Assembly: GCA_905215335.1 (NCBI GenBank)
Contig: CAJMPQ010000001.1
Coordinates: 186,001-250,000, forward strand
DNA from: an uncultured bacterium
Lineage (GTDB): Bacteria; Cyanobacteriota; Vampirovibrionia; Gastranaerophilales; Gastranaerophilaceae
Reading direction: 5' to 3'
DNA: 64,000 nt
Shown here: one piece after another, positions 18,123-27,618 of the stretch
Numbering within the stretch: the first letter of the stretch is position 1
Layout of the letters: each line of letters starts with the position of its first letter
The notes under the pieces: generated by a model
Database searches by the model: none
Seen by the model: the letters and a program-made list of their open reading frames with translations, nothing else
Told to the model about the DNA's origin: nothing
Position numbers and translations under genes: made by a program

Positions 18123-19100
18123 TTATTTTAAATATTTAGTAAGCAATAACTTTCTCAAAGCCTTTGCATTGACACTATCTGGGGCAATTTCCAGTAATTC
18201 ATCAAGCTTTTGTAACGATTCTTTAAAGTTACCTAATTTTTTCTGAATTACAGCAATTGTATAATATGCATCAATAAATTTTGGATCTAATTTAATAGCT
18301 TTTTCTAAATCTTTTATTGCATCTTTCAATTCTTTTTCTTCAGAATTTTCTTTTGAAATAATCAATTGAGCTCTATTAAAATAAGCATCTATGGTATTTT
18401 CATCAATTTCTATAGCTAAAGTATAATCTTTAGCAGCCAATTCAAAATTACCTTCCACGTGTTCTAATATTCCTCTAAACAAATACACAGGAGCATAATC
18501 AGGTTTTAATTCAATTGATTTATTATAAGCTTCTTTGGCCTCTTTGTACTTACCCAAACGAGCTTCTGCCATACCTAGATTAAAATAAAATTTATAACTG
18601 TTTGTTTGCTCTTCACTAGCTTTTACCAAATCTTCAAACTCTTTTTTGCCTTCTAACTCAGCTAAGAGTTGAGTTCTATTATCTGATGCTATCTTTAATT
18701 TTGGATTTAATAAAAGAGCTTTATCATAGTCATTCAAAGCTTTTTCATATTCTTTTTGTTGATAATAAGAGTACCCTCTATTGTTGTAAGCTAAAGCACA
18801 AGTAGAATCAATTTCAATAGCTTTATTATAATTTTCAATAGCTTTATCTAATTGACCCGCTTCATCTTGAGCATTAGCTAAATTAATTGTCGCATCAAGA
18901 TTATTTGGATTTGCTAGAACAGCTTTTTCATAATTTTTTATTCTTTCATCAACCTCTAAAGAAGCTAAACCAAGATACATATAATATTCATCCTTGGTTC
19001 CAACTCTTTTTAAATCATTTCTTATAAGTTTTCTAGCTTTAATATAATCTTTTGCAGCCAAATATTCATCAATTTTTTTAATAGTAGAGTACTTACTCAC
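18123..19100 (-). CDS. TPR repeat protein
   Basis: A 325-residue protein made almost entirely of tetratricopeptide repeats, about eight in tandem. Clear copies are LAYNNRGYSYYQQKEYEKALNDYDKALLLNPK (about residues 97-128) and APVYLFRGILEHVEGNFELAAKDYTLAIEID. TPRs form a scaffold for protein partners; none can be named. No signal peptide or membrane segment. The start is GTG at 19100, supported by AAGGAG about 7 nt upstream. It follows rnhA on the same strand after a 51-nt gap. Confidence 0.9.
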   Translation of the reverse strand: MSKYSTIKKIDEYLAAKDYIKARKLIRNDLKRVGTKDEYYMYLGLASLEVDERIKNYEKAVLANPNNLDATINLANAQDEAGQLDKAIENYNKAIEIDSTCALAYNNRGYSYYQQKEYEKALNDYDKALLLNPKLKIASDNRTQLLAELEGKKEFEDLVKASEEQTNSYKFYFNLGMAEARLGKYKEAKEAYNKSIELKPDYAPVYLFRGILEHVEGNFELAAKDYTLAIEIDENTIDAYFNRAQLIISKENSEEKELKDAIKDLEKAIKLDPKFIDAYYTIAVIQKKLGNFKESLQKLDELLEIAPDSVNAKALRKLLLTKYLK

Positions 19101-19151
19101 TTTAATTCTCCTTAGATAAAATTCATTCTTATTATAGTTTTATCATAAAAA

Positions 19152-19634
19152 CTAAGAATTACTAAGGCATCCTGAATCTTCCAAAAGATTTTCACCATTT
19201 GCAGACTCAACAGCCATCTGATCACATCTTTCGTTAAATTCATGCCCGTTGTGACCTTTAACCCAAATAAATTTTACATTATGAGGTTCTTTTGCTTTCA
19301 AAAGTCGTTTCCATAAATCTTGGTTTTTAACAGGTTGTTTATTTGAACCTTTCCAACCTCTTTTAATCCAACCATCAACCCATTTTTGATTAAACGCATC
19401 TACCAAATATTTAGAATCAGATGTTAATTCAACATCACACGGTTTTTTTAAAGCCTCTAAGCCGACAATTGCAGCTAACAATTCCATTCTATTATTAGTT
19501 GTAACTTTAAAACCTTGAGTAAGTTCTTTTTTATGTACAACACCATTATCATCTTCTGCAATTAATATAGTTCCATAACCACCTTTACCAGGGTTACCGC
19601 TGCACGCACCATCAGTATATATTTTTATTAACAT
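19152..19634 (-). CDS. rnhA: Ribonuclease HI
   Basis: A 160-residue RNase H1 that cleaves the RNA strand of RNA-DNA hybrids. The catalytic acids are Asp8 (YTDGACSGNPG), Glu51 (NNRMELLAA), Asp73 (TSDSKYLVDAF) and Asp138 (NERCDQMA). His128 lies in the flexible loop KGHNGH. The basic handle GWIKRGWKGSNKQPVKN is present. Length is standard. It starts 22 nt after the UvrD-like helicase gene, so the two repair/replication genes are co-transcribed. Confidence 0.96.
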   Translation of the reverse strand: MLIKIYTDGACSGNPGKGGYGTILIAEDDNGVVHKKELTQGFKVTTNNRMELLAAIVGLEALKKPCDVELTSDSKYLVDAFNQKWVDGWIKRGWKGSNKQPVKNQDLWKRLLKAKEPHNVKFIWVKGHNGHEFNERCDQMAVESANGENLLEDSGCLSNS

Positions 19635-19656
19635 TATATTTTCTCCGTTTAAAAAC

Positions 19657-21660
19657 TTACTCTTCTGTTATATCCCAGACTTCCAAAACTTCATCCGGAA
19701 TATTATCCAAAAATCTTGAAGGTTTTGATAACACCATATTCATTGAATAATCATACATATCAACAGGATAAGTTATGTATAAATTATTTTTTGCACGAGT
19801 TGTTGCAACGTACATCAAACGCAACTCTTCATCCATTTCTTCCTCAGAATTGAATGAATAAGCACTCGGAAATCTTCCATCAACAGCTCCAATGATAAAT
19901 ACACTATCCCATTCCAAACCTTTTGCTGAGTGAATAGTTGAAATTGTCAACGCTTCGTCATCAGAATTATTTTTATACATCCCCTCAACACTAGCTTCGG
20001 GAGGCTCCAAAGCTAAATCACTCAAGAAATCTTCCAAATTTGAATACTGAGTTGCTAAATATTCAAAATGATCTAAATCTTTTTCTCTTTTTGAAAAATC
20101 ATCGTATTTATCTTTTAAAATTGGACGATAATATCTGACAATTTCTTCCACAACTTCTGACGGTTTCTTTTTAGGTAAAGATGCTCTAACCTTTTCTAAA
20201 GTCATAAGTAATGGAGATAAACTAGACATTTTATTTGACGGTAACAATTTCACATCAGGATTTAAGTTACCTTTTAAAACAGGCATAATATTATTTACGG
20301 TTGAAGCTCCAATACCTTTCAACAACAATAATATCCTATTAAAACTAATAATATCATCCGGATTTAATATAACTCTTAAATGAGCTACAATATCTTTAAT
20401 ATGAGCAGTTTCCATAAATTTTGGCCCGCCAAATTTTTGATAAGGAATTGCTCTTTTAGAAAGTTCTATTTCCAAATTAAAAGACATTCTAGCATTTCTT
20501 GTTAAAACACAAATATCTGATAAGCTTACATCTTCATCCAACAATTCTAAAATTCTTTGACAAATAAAATCAGCTTCCATCTGAGTATCTTTAGCACAAA
20601 TCAATGCAGGCACCTGCGGAGAAACAATATCTGAAAATAGTTTTTTAGTATATTTTTCTTGTGCTCTATCAATAATAGTATTTGCTAATTTTAAAATATT
20701 TTGAGTACTTCTATAATTTTGTTCCAATTTTATAATTTTTGTATTTTCAAACAACTTAGGAAAATCCAAAATATTTCTGTAATTTGCACCTCTAAATGAA
20801 TAAATACTTTGAGCATCATCTCCAACTGCCATAATATTATTATGTTCTGAAGCTAAAAGCTTTATTACATCAGCTTGTAAAGTATTTGTATCTTGGTATT
20901 CATCTACCATAATATATTTATATTCGTTTGATAAATTTTTTCTAATTTGTTCGTTATTTTCTAAAAGTAATTTGACATATAAAAGTAAATCATCATAATC
21001 TAAAACTGAATTCTCTCTTTTATAGCAAACATAAGCCTTATGAACCTCAATAATTTTATCTGTACAATGTGCAAATTGAGGAAATTCTTCTTCAATAATA
21101 ATTTTTGTTGGTGTAACTTTATTTACACTTTTAGAATACATATCAAGGATAGTAGATTTTTTAGGAAAACGTTTTTCTTTCTTAGGAAACATCTTTCCAA
21201 CAATGTGATTAATAATATCTTCACAGTCCGCTCTATCCATTATTGTAAAATTATTTTTCAATCCCAAAAATTTTGAATATTTACGCAAGATTATATTGGC
21301 AAAAGAGTGAAATGTTCCTCCCGCAACTTTTTCACATCTGCTATCCAAAACTAATGTCGCTCTAGACAACATTTCTGCCGCAGCCTTTTTGGTAAACGTA
21401 AGAAGCAATATATTTTCAGGCTTAATTCCATCCTCAATTAAACGAGCAACACGATAAGTTAGAGTTTTTGTTTTTCCAGAACCTGCTCCGGCTATAACCA
21501 AAATAGGACCTTCCTTAGATTTTACAGCCTCTAATTGAGCTTCGTTCAAATCCTGCTCATAATTAACTTTATAATTTGTAATAGCAGAAGCACGTTTTTT
21601 GAGCACGTATTTTTTACGCGCTGGTTTTGTTTCATTTAATGTTACAATCTCTTCTGCCAT
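19657..21660 (-). CDS. UvrD/PcrA-type superfamily 1 DNA helicase
   Basis: A 667-residue 3'-5' helicase. The Q motif LNEAQLEAV lies at about residue 38, Walker A AGAGSGKTKT at 58-67 (Lys63), Walker B MVDEYQDTN near 250, QNYRST near 318, and the late motifs STIHSAKGLEWDSVFI and EELRLMYVATTRA at about 575-625. It acts in repair and in clearing stalled forks. It is slightly shorter than PcrA (about 720) because the C-terminal tail is short. An AAGGA SD precedes the ATG, and it is first in an operon with rnhA. UvrD, PcrA and Rep cannot be told apart by eye. Confidence 0.93.
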   Translation of the reverse strand: MAEEIVTLNETKPARKKYVLKKRASAITNYKVNYEQDLNEAQLEAVKSKEGPILVIAGAGSGKTKTLTYRVARLIEDGIKPENILLLTFTKKAAAEMLSRATLVLDSRCEKVAGGTFHSFANIILRKYSKFLGLKNNFTIMDRADCEDIINHIVGKMFPKKEKRFPKKSTILDMYSKSVNKVTPTKIIIEEEFPQFAHCTDKIIEVHKAYVCYKRENSVLDYDDLLLYVKLLLENNEQIRKNLSNEYKYIMVDEYQDTNTLQADVIKLLASEHNNIMAVGDDAQSIYSFRGANYRNILDFPKLFENTKIIKLEQNYRSTQNILKLANTIIDRAQEKYTKKLFSDIVSPQVPALICAKDTQMEADFICQRILELLDEDVSLSDICVLTRNARMSFNLEIELSKRAIPYQKFGGPKFMETAHIKDIVAHLRVILNPDDIISFNRILLLLKGIGASTVNNIMPVLKGNLNPDVKLLPSNKMSSLSPLLMTLEKVRASLPKKKPSEVVEEIVRYYRPILKDKYDDFSKREKDLDHFEYLATQYSNLEDFLSDLALEPPEASVEGMYKNNSDDEALTISTIHSAKGLEWDSVFIIGAVDGRFPSAYSFNSEEEMDEELRLMYVATTRAKNNLYITYPVDMYDYSMNMVLSKPSRFLDNIPDEVLEVWDITEE

Positions 21661-21824
21661 CCCTATATCCTTCTTTAGCTTATTATATGCCAGTTTCTAA
21701 GTCTTTTTCAATATTTTTTTTGTAAAGTTTTAATAAGTCGCAACTAAAAATTTCTAAATTTTTCAAAACTTTATCCGAATACAAATATGTGTGTGTATGA
21801 AAATAAAAGAGAGAATGTAAAAAC

Positions 21825-22367
21825 ATGAAAAAAATTTTACTACTATTTTGTTTAGTTGTATTGTATATTTTTTCTTTCAGTAGTATGGCCCAAGCAATTT
21901 CCAGAAAACTTGCAAATCCAAACTACATAAAAACATACATTCAACCAAACCACAAAAATACTGTAATGATGAAACACGCATTTGCAGAATGGAGTAGATT
22001 GACAAATAACAAATTTGTTTTCCATTATGTAACATCCCCACGTGTCGCCAAAATTGATGTTTATTTTGTAAAAAAAATAGATACCGGTAATAACGAGGGT
22101 TTAGATCGAGCAATAGGTTTAACCAGAGGCCTAGGTACTAATACTAGAATAGCTCATGCGACTATTTATATAGCAGATTATACACAAGATGGAAGAACTT
22201 TGAGTAGAGATGAAGTTTATACTGTTATGCTACACGAAATTGGACACGCTATAGGACTTGAACATTCAAATGACCCGGAAAGTGTAATGTTCCCTGGGGT
22301 AAATGTAATTCAAGAAATTGCAAAAAAAGATTTACTAAATTTAAAGAAACTATATGGATGGAATTAA
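21825..22367 (+). CDS. Secreted matrixin-like zinc protease A (HExxHxxGxxH)
   Basis: A 180-residue protein with signal peptide MKKILLLFCLVVLYIFSF..AQA (residues 1-24). HEIGHAIGLEH at 137-147 gives the three-His metzincin zinc site, and SVMFPG near 153-158 supplies the Met-turn. No propeptide with a cysteine switch is visible, so the mature enzyme would be about 155 residues. It is followed one base later by a second family member. Together with the convergent third copy it forms a cluster of three. A secreted peptidase role is inferred from the complete metzincin motif. Confidence 0.88.
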   Translation: MKKILLLFCLVVLYIFSFSSMAQAISRKLANPNYIKTYIQPNHKNTVMMKHAFAEWSRLTNNKFVFHYVTSPRVAKIDVYFVKKIDTGNNEGLDRAIGLTRGLGTNTRIAHATIYIADYTQDGRTLSRDEVYTVMLHEIGHAIGLEHSNDPESVMFPGVNVIQEIAKKDLLNLKKLYGWN

Positions 22368-22368
22368 A

Positions 22369-22917
22369 ATGAAAAAATTTGCAATCATTATATTAGTAAT
22401 ATTTATTAGCTTAATTTTAACACCAAATAAGGTTTTTGCAGGACAAAAATATTGGAGAAATCCAAAAAATTTAAAAACATATATTCAACCTGGATATGGT
22501 CGTTCAGAATTAATAAAAAAAGCATTCCGAGCTTGGTCAGTTGCGACTAAAGATAAAGTGATTTTTTACTACGTTAATAACCCACAAGACGCGCAAATTG
22601 AAGTATCATTTGGCGAAAAAATTAAAGGAACCAACAATCCGGGAACAGCAGGTTTAACCCGCACAAGATCACTTGGAAATGAAATGGTACACGCAGAAAT
22701 TTTAATTCCTGTAAAAACATCAAGTGGAGTAGAGTTACCACAAGAAATGGTTTACATATCAATGCTACATGAAATAGGACACGCACTAGGTATCATCAAT
22801 CATTCAACTAATCCACAAAATTTAATGTATCCTTCAACTAGTAAGGCTGACAAAAAAATCACAAAATACGATCTTGCTGAACTTTATAGAATTTATGGCT
22901 GGCAACACGATTTCTAA
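22369..22917 (+). CDS. Secreted matrixin-like zinc protease B (shifted third His)
   Basis: A 182-residue paralogue of the preceding gene. The start is the ATG at 22369, which gives a clean signal peptide (MKKFAIIILVIFISLILTP...FAG). A frame beginning 15 nt upstream inside the previous gene would spoil it. The shared WRNPKNLKTYIQPGYGRSE and AFRAWS blocks show the relationship. The zinc site reads HEIGHALGIINH (134-145): Asn144 occupies the normal third-ligand position and His145 is one residue later. LMYPS supplies the Met-turn. It is translated from the same message as protease A, with 1 nt between stop and start. Confidence 0.85.
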   Translation: MKKFAIIILVIFISLILTPNKVFAGQKYWRNPKNLKTYIQPGYGRSELIKKAFRAWSVATKDKVIFYYVNNPQDAQIEVSFGEKIKGTNNPGTAGLTRTRSLGNEMVHAEILIPVKTSSGVELPQEMVYISMLHEIGHALGIINHSTNPQNLMYPSTSKADKKITKYDLAELYRIYGWQHDF

Positions 22918-22932
22918 TAATTGAACCCAGTA

Positions 22933-23520
22933 CTATCTTCTATCTAACAATGACCAATCATATAACATAAATAAATCTTTAATATCCATTTTTTTGATAT
23001 CTTGAGATTCATCAATTGGAACATGCATGATACTTGAAGGTTTACCTTGCTTATCTTTTAACCCCAAAGCATGACCAACTTCATGTACCATTGTTGTATA
23101 AATATAATTATTAGAGTATTTATTTATTTTTGAATTTTTTGTAGCAAATCTTACTTCCGCTTTTGTTATCGCATTTTCCTTTATTTGCAATATACATTCA
23201 CCTAACGGACCATCTGCACCACTAACCTTTTCCAAAAATACAACATCAATATCTGCAGGTCCCTTACTCACGAAATTAAAACGTATTTTACCTGAAGAAA
23301 CACTTTGCCAATACTCAAAAGCTCTTCTAACACTACCAGATCTTGCGTCTTTTGGAATATAAACATTTATTGATGTTTTCCCCCAATGAGGTGCATTAGA
23401 TATTTTACTTGTTCTTCTTTCTTGAAGTGAAGGGATAGTTGTTGAAGCTTGTGATGTATATACACAAGAACTTGTAATAACTAAACCTAAAAATAATCCT
23501 AATGCAATCTTTTTAAACAT
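22933..23520 (-). CDS. Secreted matrixin/snapalysin-like zinc protease C (Asp third ligand)
   Basis: A 195-residue protein with signal peptide MFKKIALGLFLGLVITSSC..SQA. The zinc site is HEVGHALGLKD (146-156), placing Asp156 where the first family member has His, and SIMH near 163-166 is the Met-turn. An Asp third ligand is known in snapalysin (M7), so activity is plausible. SVRRAFEYWQSVS and the ADIDVVFLE block match the two upstream paralogues. It is convergent with them (15-nt gap) and divergent from the acetyltransferase gene. Confidence 0.85.
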   Translation of the reverse strand: MFKKIALGLFLGLVITSSCVYTSQASTTIPSLQERRTSKISNAPHWGKTSINVYIPKDARSGSVRRAFEYWQSVSSGKIRFNFVSKGPADIDVVFLEKVSGADGPLGECILQIKENAITKAEVRFATKNSKINKYSNNYIYTTMVHEVGHALGLKDKQGKPSSIMHVPIDESQDIKKMDIKDLFMLYDWSLLDRR

Positions 23521-23633
23521 AATAAAATCCTCTTTTTCACCTAAATTATATTTTATTTATTTCAAAAATGCAAATTCTAACAGGTAACTTTATGATAATA
23601 TATTTACAAATAAATCTGAGAGAGGGAAAAACC

Positions 23634-24191
23634 ATGAATGAAAGAGAAAAAATGATTAATGGCGAGATCTACCAACCTTTTTGCGAAGAACTTGAAAATG
23701 ATAGATTTCGTGCAAAAAAACTTTGTATGGAATACAACAAATTACTTCCTGAACAAAAAGAAGAAAAACAAAAAATATTAAAAGAATTACTAGGTGATGC
23801 TGGAAACAACAGTACTATTGAACCAAATTTTTTCTGTGATTATGGATATAATATTGAATTAAAAGGATTTGTATATATAAACCACAATAGTGTTTTTCTA
23901 GATTGTGCAAAAATTGAAATTGGTGAAGACACTTTTATCGGTCCAAATTGTGGATTTTATACAGCAATTCATCCAATAAATGCGGCAGATAGAATTAAAG
24001 GACTGGAATGGGCTAAACCAATCACCATAGGAAAAGGCGTATGGCTAGGTGGAAACGTAACAATATTACCTGGAGTAAAAATTGGAGATAGAGCTGTAAT
24101 AGGAGCAGGTTCTGTTGTTACTAAAGACATTCCATCAGATGTAGTCGCTGTTGGAAACCCTTGTAAAGTAATACGTAAAATAGAACAATAA
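23634..24191 (+). CDS. Maltose O-acetyltransferase-type (LbH) acetyltransferase
   Basis: A 185-residue left-handed beta-helix acetyltransferase using acetyl-CoA. The N-terminal Mac domain is MNEREKMINGEIYQPF...RAKKLCMEYNKL. Hexapeptide repeats run from about residue 70 (IELKGFVYINHNSVFLDCAKIEIGEDTFIGPN) to the end. The catalytic His lies in TAIHPINAADR, and the CoA-binding end is IGAGSVVTKDIPSDVVAVGNPCKVIR. The ATG with GAGAGGG upstream was chosen over an earlier frame that lacks an SD. The acceptor is probably a sugar. A terminator follows. Confidence 0.9.
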   Translation: MNEREKMINGEIYQPFCEELENDRFRAKKLCMEYNKLLPEQKEEKQKILKELLGDAGNNSTIEPNFFCDYGYNIELKGFVYINHNSVFLDCAKIEIGEDTFIGPNCGFYTAIHPINAADRIKGLEWAKPITIGKGVWLGGNVTILPGVKIGDRAVIGAGSVVTKDIPSDVVAVGNPCKVIRKIEQ

Positions 24192-24224
24192 GAAACAATT
24201 GTTCATAATATCTAAATTATTAGC

Positions 24225-24250
24225 AAAAAATCCCCTTGAGGGGATTTTTT
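24225..24250 (+). terminator. Terminator hairpin directly before the coiled-coil gene
   Basis: AAAAAATCCCC TT GAGGGGATTTTTT, a compact GC-stem hairpin followed by six Ts. It ends only 9 nt before the ATG of the next gene, leaving no room for a promoter between them. Confidence 0.8.
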
Positions 24251-24259
24251 CATTTTGCT

Positions 24260-26287
24260 ATGCTTATACAAAACATCTTTTCAACAAATAATTACAATAA
24301 CAACTCTCTCAATAATACTCATTTAAAAAAAACAAATCCATATTTTACAGGAAACATAACAAAAGAAATTCAACTAACTCAAAAAGAATTGCAACAAGTT
24401 TCTGTAATTTCTGAATGGTATGACAAAATTTCAAAGATATTTACATCGCTAAGCAGCGGTCTTTACCAAAATAAATTTAAATCGCTATACCCTAATTTAG
24501 TTAGCGGAGAAAAAATAAAGGGTTTTGTCTTTAATTCTTTCAAAGAATTAAAAAATAAAAACCTGCAAATTGTAAAATTTAATACTAAGGAAAATAGTGA
24601 TGAACTTTTAACATTCAGCATTTTGGATAAAAATAATAAAAATCTACTAAGATACAGAATAAATAAACTTGGAAAAGCTATTATATCAGCAGATGAAGAA
24701 AACCTTTCCCAATTATCAATAAATCCATTTCAAAAAAATACAACTATTGATTATGATAAATTTCTAACTTCTTTCCAAAAAGAAGTTGAGAATTTAGGAT
24801 TTTATTCTGAAAACTTCAAAGATATACACAGAAAAACCTTCGGAAGAGCAAGTGTTGACTTCACTCAAGCTTTTTCAGAAGTGAAATCCTTACAAAAAAG
24901 TTCTGGAATTAATATCAAAGATATTTCAAACATAACCAATAATTATGCAAGCTTAAATCAAGTAATAAATGCAAATAACGGAAAAGATGCACTAGCTTTA
25001 AAACAAGCGTATTTTAATTACATGAGCGCAAAAACTAAAGGGCTTATATTTAAAAACTTATTAGGAGAAAAAACTGTTGCCTACTGTCCATTACAAAGTA
25101 AAGATGACAATAGAGTATTCAAAATAACCATACACAATTCGAATAATGAATTGGAAAATGCATTTGTTATATTCGCAGATGGGAGAATTGCAAAACAAAA
25201 AATTCTATCTGCCGAAACTAACGCATTCCGCCCAAATAATTTAACATATATATCTGATGAAGAAATTAATAATTTTGAAATTCCTAAGATTTTTACCGCA
25301 TTAAATGATGAATTTGAAAAATTTAAAACATTTATAATTGATACCAGAAATTCTAAAATTCAAAACAAAATAGAAGCAAAAGAAACTAAACAAAAAGAAA
25401 AACGCCAAGCTCAAAAACTAGAAAAGCAAGAAAAACAAGAACTTAAACGTCAGGAAAAAGAAAAAATAAAGAGTGAAAAAGAAGCACAAAAACAAGAACA
25501 ATTAAAAATAAAACAAGAAATTAAAGAACTAAAAGAACAGCAAAAAAATGCAAAAATCGAACAAAAACGTCTTGCAATAGAAGAAAAACAAAAACAAGCA
25601 ACCTTAAAAGCGCAAGCAAAAGCAATAAAAATTGCTCAAAAAATTATGAAGCAAGAAGAAATACAACTTAATAAGTTTATAAAAAAACTCGCTAAAATAA
25701 AAAAACAACAAGCAATACTCGAAGTACCAAATATATCAAAAAGAACAAATACAACAAGATATAGAAATCTATTACTTAAAAACCTTTCAAAATCACTAAA
25801 CGAATTATTTAATTTACCAATTGAGCAACGCAGTCCTCATCTAATCCACGAAAAATTACCAAACGGAAATATATTTGTCGGAAGATGTTCTTTCAAAGCC
25901 TCAGATGGTGCTTACATAACTGTATCAAGAATAAAATCACCTAAATATGTTGATTTTACTTATTACTCAATAAAGGCAGAAAAAGATGGAAAAGAATTAA
26001 TTTTCAATCTTGATCCTGAAACTTCTAAAATAATAAATTCAAAAAATGGAAAACCTATTATCAATAAACAGGCTATAATTAGTTACATCAGCAAAGATGA
26101 CTATTTACAACAAAATCCTGATGCCATAAATCTTCCAATGTACATAAAAGAATTATTTAACAATAAGCCATCAGCAAAAAGAAAAATAATTGATCTAAAA
26201 CCTACACTCCAGCAAAATATCTTGACTGAAAAAGAGAAGGCCATTCAAAAAGCTTTAAATGACATTGAAGATTTAGATGAGATTTAA
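24260..26287 (+). CDS. Tagged coiled-coil hypothetical protein
   Basis: A 675-residue protein. Residues 26-31 read NPYFTG, the tag seen in other proteins of this window, after an Asn-rich start. Three beta-rich segments seem to resemble each other (about residues 110-145, 285-320 and 545-590, each with an F-x-I/V pattern and a Gly-Lys turn), separated by a long Lys/Glu/Gln coiled coil at about 370-480. No signal peptide or catalytic motif. The start is the ATG at 24260; reading further upstream would run through the terminator hairpin. No SD is visible. Function unknown. Confidence 0.75.
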   Translation: MLIQNIFSTNNYNNNSLNNTHLKKTNPYFTGNITKEIQLTQKELQQVSVISEWYDKISKIFTSLSSGLYQNKFKSLYPNLVSGEKIKGFVFNSFKELKNKNLQIVKFNTKENSDELLTFSILDKNNKNLLRYRINKLGKAIISADEENLSQLSINPFQKNTTIDYDKFLTSFQKEVENLGFYSENFKDIHRKTFGRASVDFTQAFSEVKSLQKSSGINIKDISNITNNYASLNQVINANNGKDALALKQAYFNYMSAKTKGLIFKNLLGEKTVAYCPLQSKDDNRVFKITIHNSNNELENAFVIFADGRIAKQKILSAETNAFRPNNLTYISDEEINNFEIPKIFTALNDEFEKFKTFIIDTRNSKIQNKIEAKETKQKEKRQAQKLEKQEKQELKRQEKEKIKSEKEAQKQEQLKIKQEIKELKEQQKNAKIEQKRLAIEEKQKQATLKAQAKAIKIAQKIMKQEEIQLNKFIKKLAKIKKQQAILEVPNISKRTNTTRYRNLLLKNLSKSLNELFNLPIEQRSPHLIHEKLPNGNIFVGRCSFKASDGAYITVSRIKSPKYVDFTYYSIKAEKDGKELIFNLDPETSKIINSKNGKPIINKQAIISYISKDDYLQQNPDAINLPMYIKELFNNKPSAKRKIIDLKPTLQQNILTEKEKAIQKALNDIEDLDEI

Positions 26288-26293
26288 TTTCAA

Positions 26294-27544
26294 TTATTTT
26301 TCAGTTGAAAATGAATAAATAATTTCTCTATTAAATTCTTCGTTAGGTTTTAAAATACCTTTTTCTTCAAAGCTTTCAACATTAATAGCATTTGGATAGA
26401 ATTGAGGTTCAACACAGAAGGAAGAACGTTTTTCATATCTTGAACCATCTTTTCCATTTGGCTGAGTAGATTTACCTAAATGATTTGCTGTATAGAACTG
26501 AAATCCCGGTAAATTAGTTGAAACTTTAAGATTAATTCCTGTTTTTGGAGATTTTACATTTGCAACTTCAACTAAAGTTTTACCGTCATAATTATCTACA
26601 CAATAATTTTGATCAAATCCGGAACCAATTTTCATCTGTTCGTGATCGGAATTAATTACATCACCTATCTTCTTTGGTGTTCTAAAATCAAAAGGCGTAT
26701 TATCAACTTTAGAAATTTCACCTGTAGGAACAGCTATTTCGCTATTCACAGTATATGATGATGAATTCGGAAGAGTCACAACATGTTCATACACTGAATT
26801 TTCTTGGGTATATTCTGCACCATCAAGATTGAAATATGTATGATTTGTCATATTTACAATAGTATCTTTATCAGTCTTAGCCTTATACTGAATATGTAAA
26901 TTGTTATCATTATCAAACTTATAAATAACACTTGCTTTTACATTTCCGGGATAACCACTTTCCATATCTTTCTTTTCATAAGTGAATTCTATCCCATCTT
27001 TTAAAACATTAGCTTTCCAATTCTTTGTATCAAATCCTTGAGTTCCGCCGTGAGAATGTGTTTTTCCATTATCTTTATTACATTCTAGGGAATATTCATT
27101 ATCTCCTAAAGTAAATTTTCCGTTATTAATTTTATTTGCATAAGGCCCAATAGTTCCACCAGCATGCCCAACCGGCGATTCTTCGTAAGGAGTAACACTA
27201 TCATAACCTTGTGTTACATCTTTTAATTTCCCATCTTTATCAGGAACTTTAATTGATGTTATTGTTGCTCCATAAGTTGATAAATCAACACTTGCACCAT
27301 TTTTATTGGTTATAGTATATAAAGTTGCATCTTCGCCTGATTTTTTTATTTTACCAAAAGACTTTTGCTCAATTTTAATCCCATCATAATTTGAATCAAT
27401 TTTCTTATCATCAACTTTAACGCTTTTAGTAAAAGTATCTTGAATTGGTTGATTTGCTATATAAACCTGATTATTAGATACTCTTTGAGCTACAGGACTA
27501 CTAAAGTTAGTAAACATTACGTGTGGATTAAAATCTATAGGCAT
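26294..27544 (-). CDS. galM: Aldose 1-epimerase with an N-terminal extension
   Basis: A 416-residue GalM-type mutarotase interconverting alpha and beta anomers of aldohexoses. The catalytic domain starts near residue 60 and holds GGTIGPYANKI, HSHGGTQGFDTKNW, NMTNHTYFNLDG (catalytic His) and VEPQFYPNAIN (catalytic Glu). Ahead of it are about 58 extra residues with no signal peptide, containing DTFTKS, which recalls the tag of nearby hypotheticals but lacks its Gly. An AAGGAG SD supports this start, so the extension is translated. It follows aroC on the same strand after 74 bp and is convergent with the coiled-coil gene, 6 nt apart. Confidence 0.9.
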   Translation of the reverse strand: MPIDFNPHVMFTNFSSPVAQRVSNNQVYIANQPIQDTFTKSVKVDDKKIDSNYDGIKIEQKSFGKIKKSGEDATLYTITNKNGASVDLSTYGATITSIKVPDKDGKLKDVTQGYDSVTPYEESPVGHAGGTIGPYANKINNGKFTLGDNEYSLECNKDNGKTHSHGGTQGFDTKNWKANVLKDGIEFTYEKKDMESGYPGNVKASVIYKFDNDNNLHIQYKAKTDKDTIVNMTNHTYFNLDGAEYTQENSVYEHVVTLPNSSSYTVNSEIAVPTGEISKVDNTPFDFRTPKKIGDVINSDHEQMKIGSGFDQNYCVDNYDGKTLVEVANVKSPKTGINLKVSTNLPGFQFYTANHLGKSTQPNGKDGSRYEKRSSFCVEPQFYPNAINVESFEEKGILKPNEEFNREIIYSFSTEK

Positions 27545-27618
27545 AAATTATACTCCTTTTTTTTTTGATTATAAATAAAAAAAACAAATGTATAAATAAT
27601 TGCCTAAAAAATTTTAAA

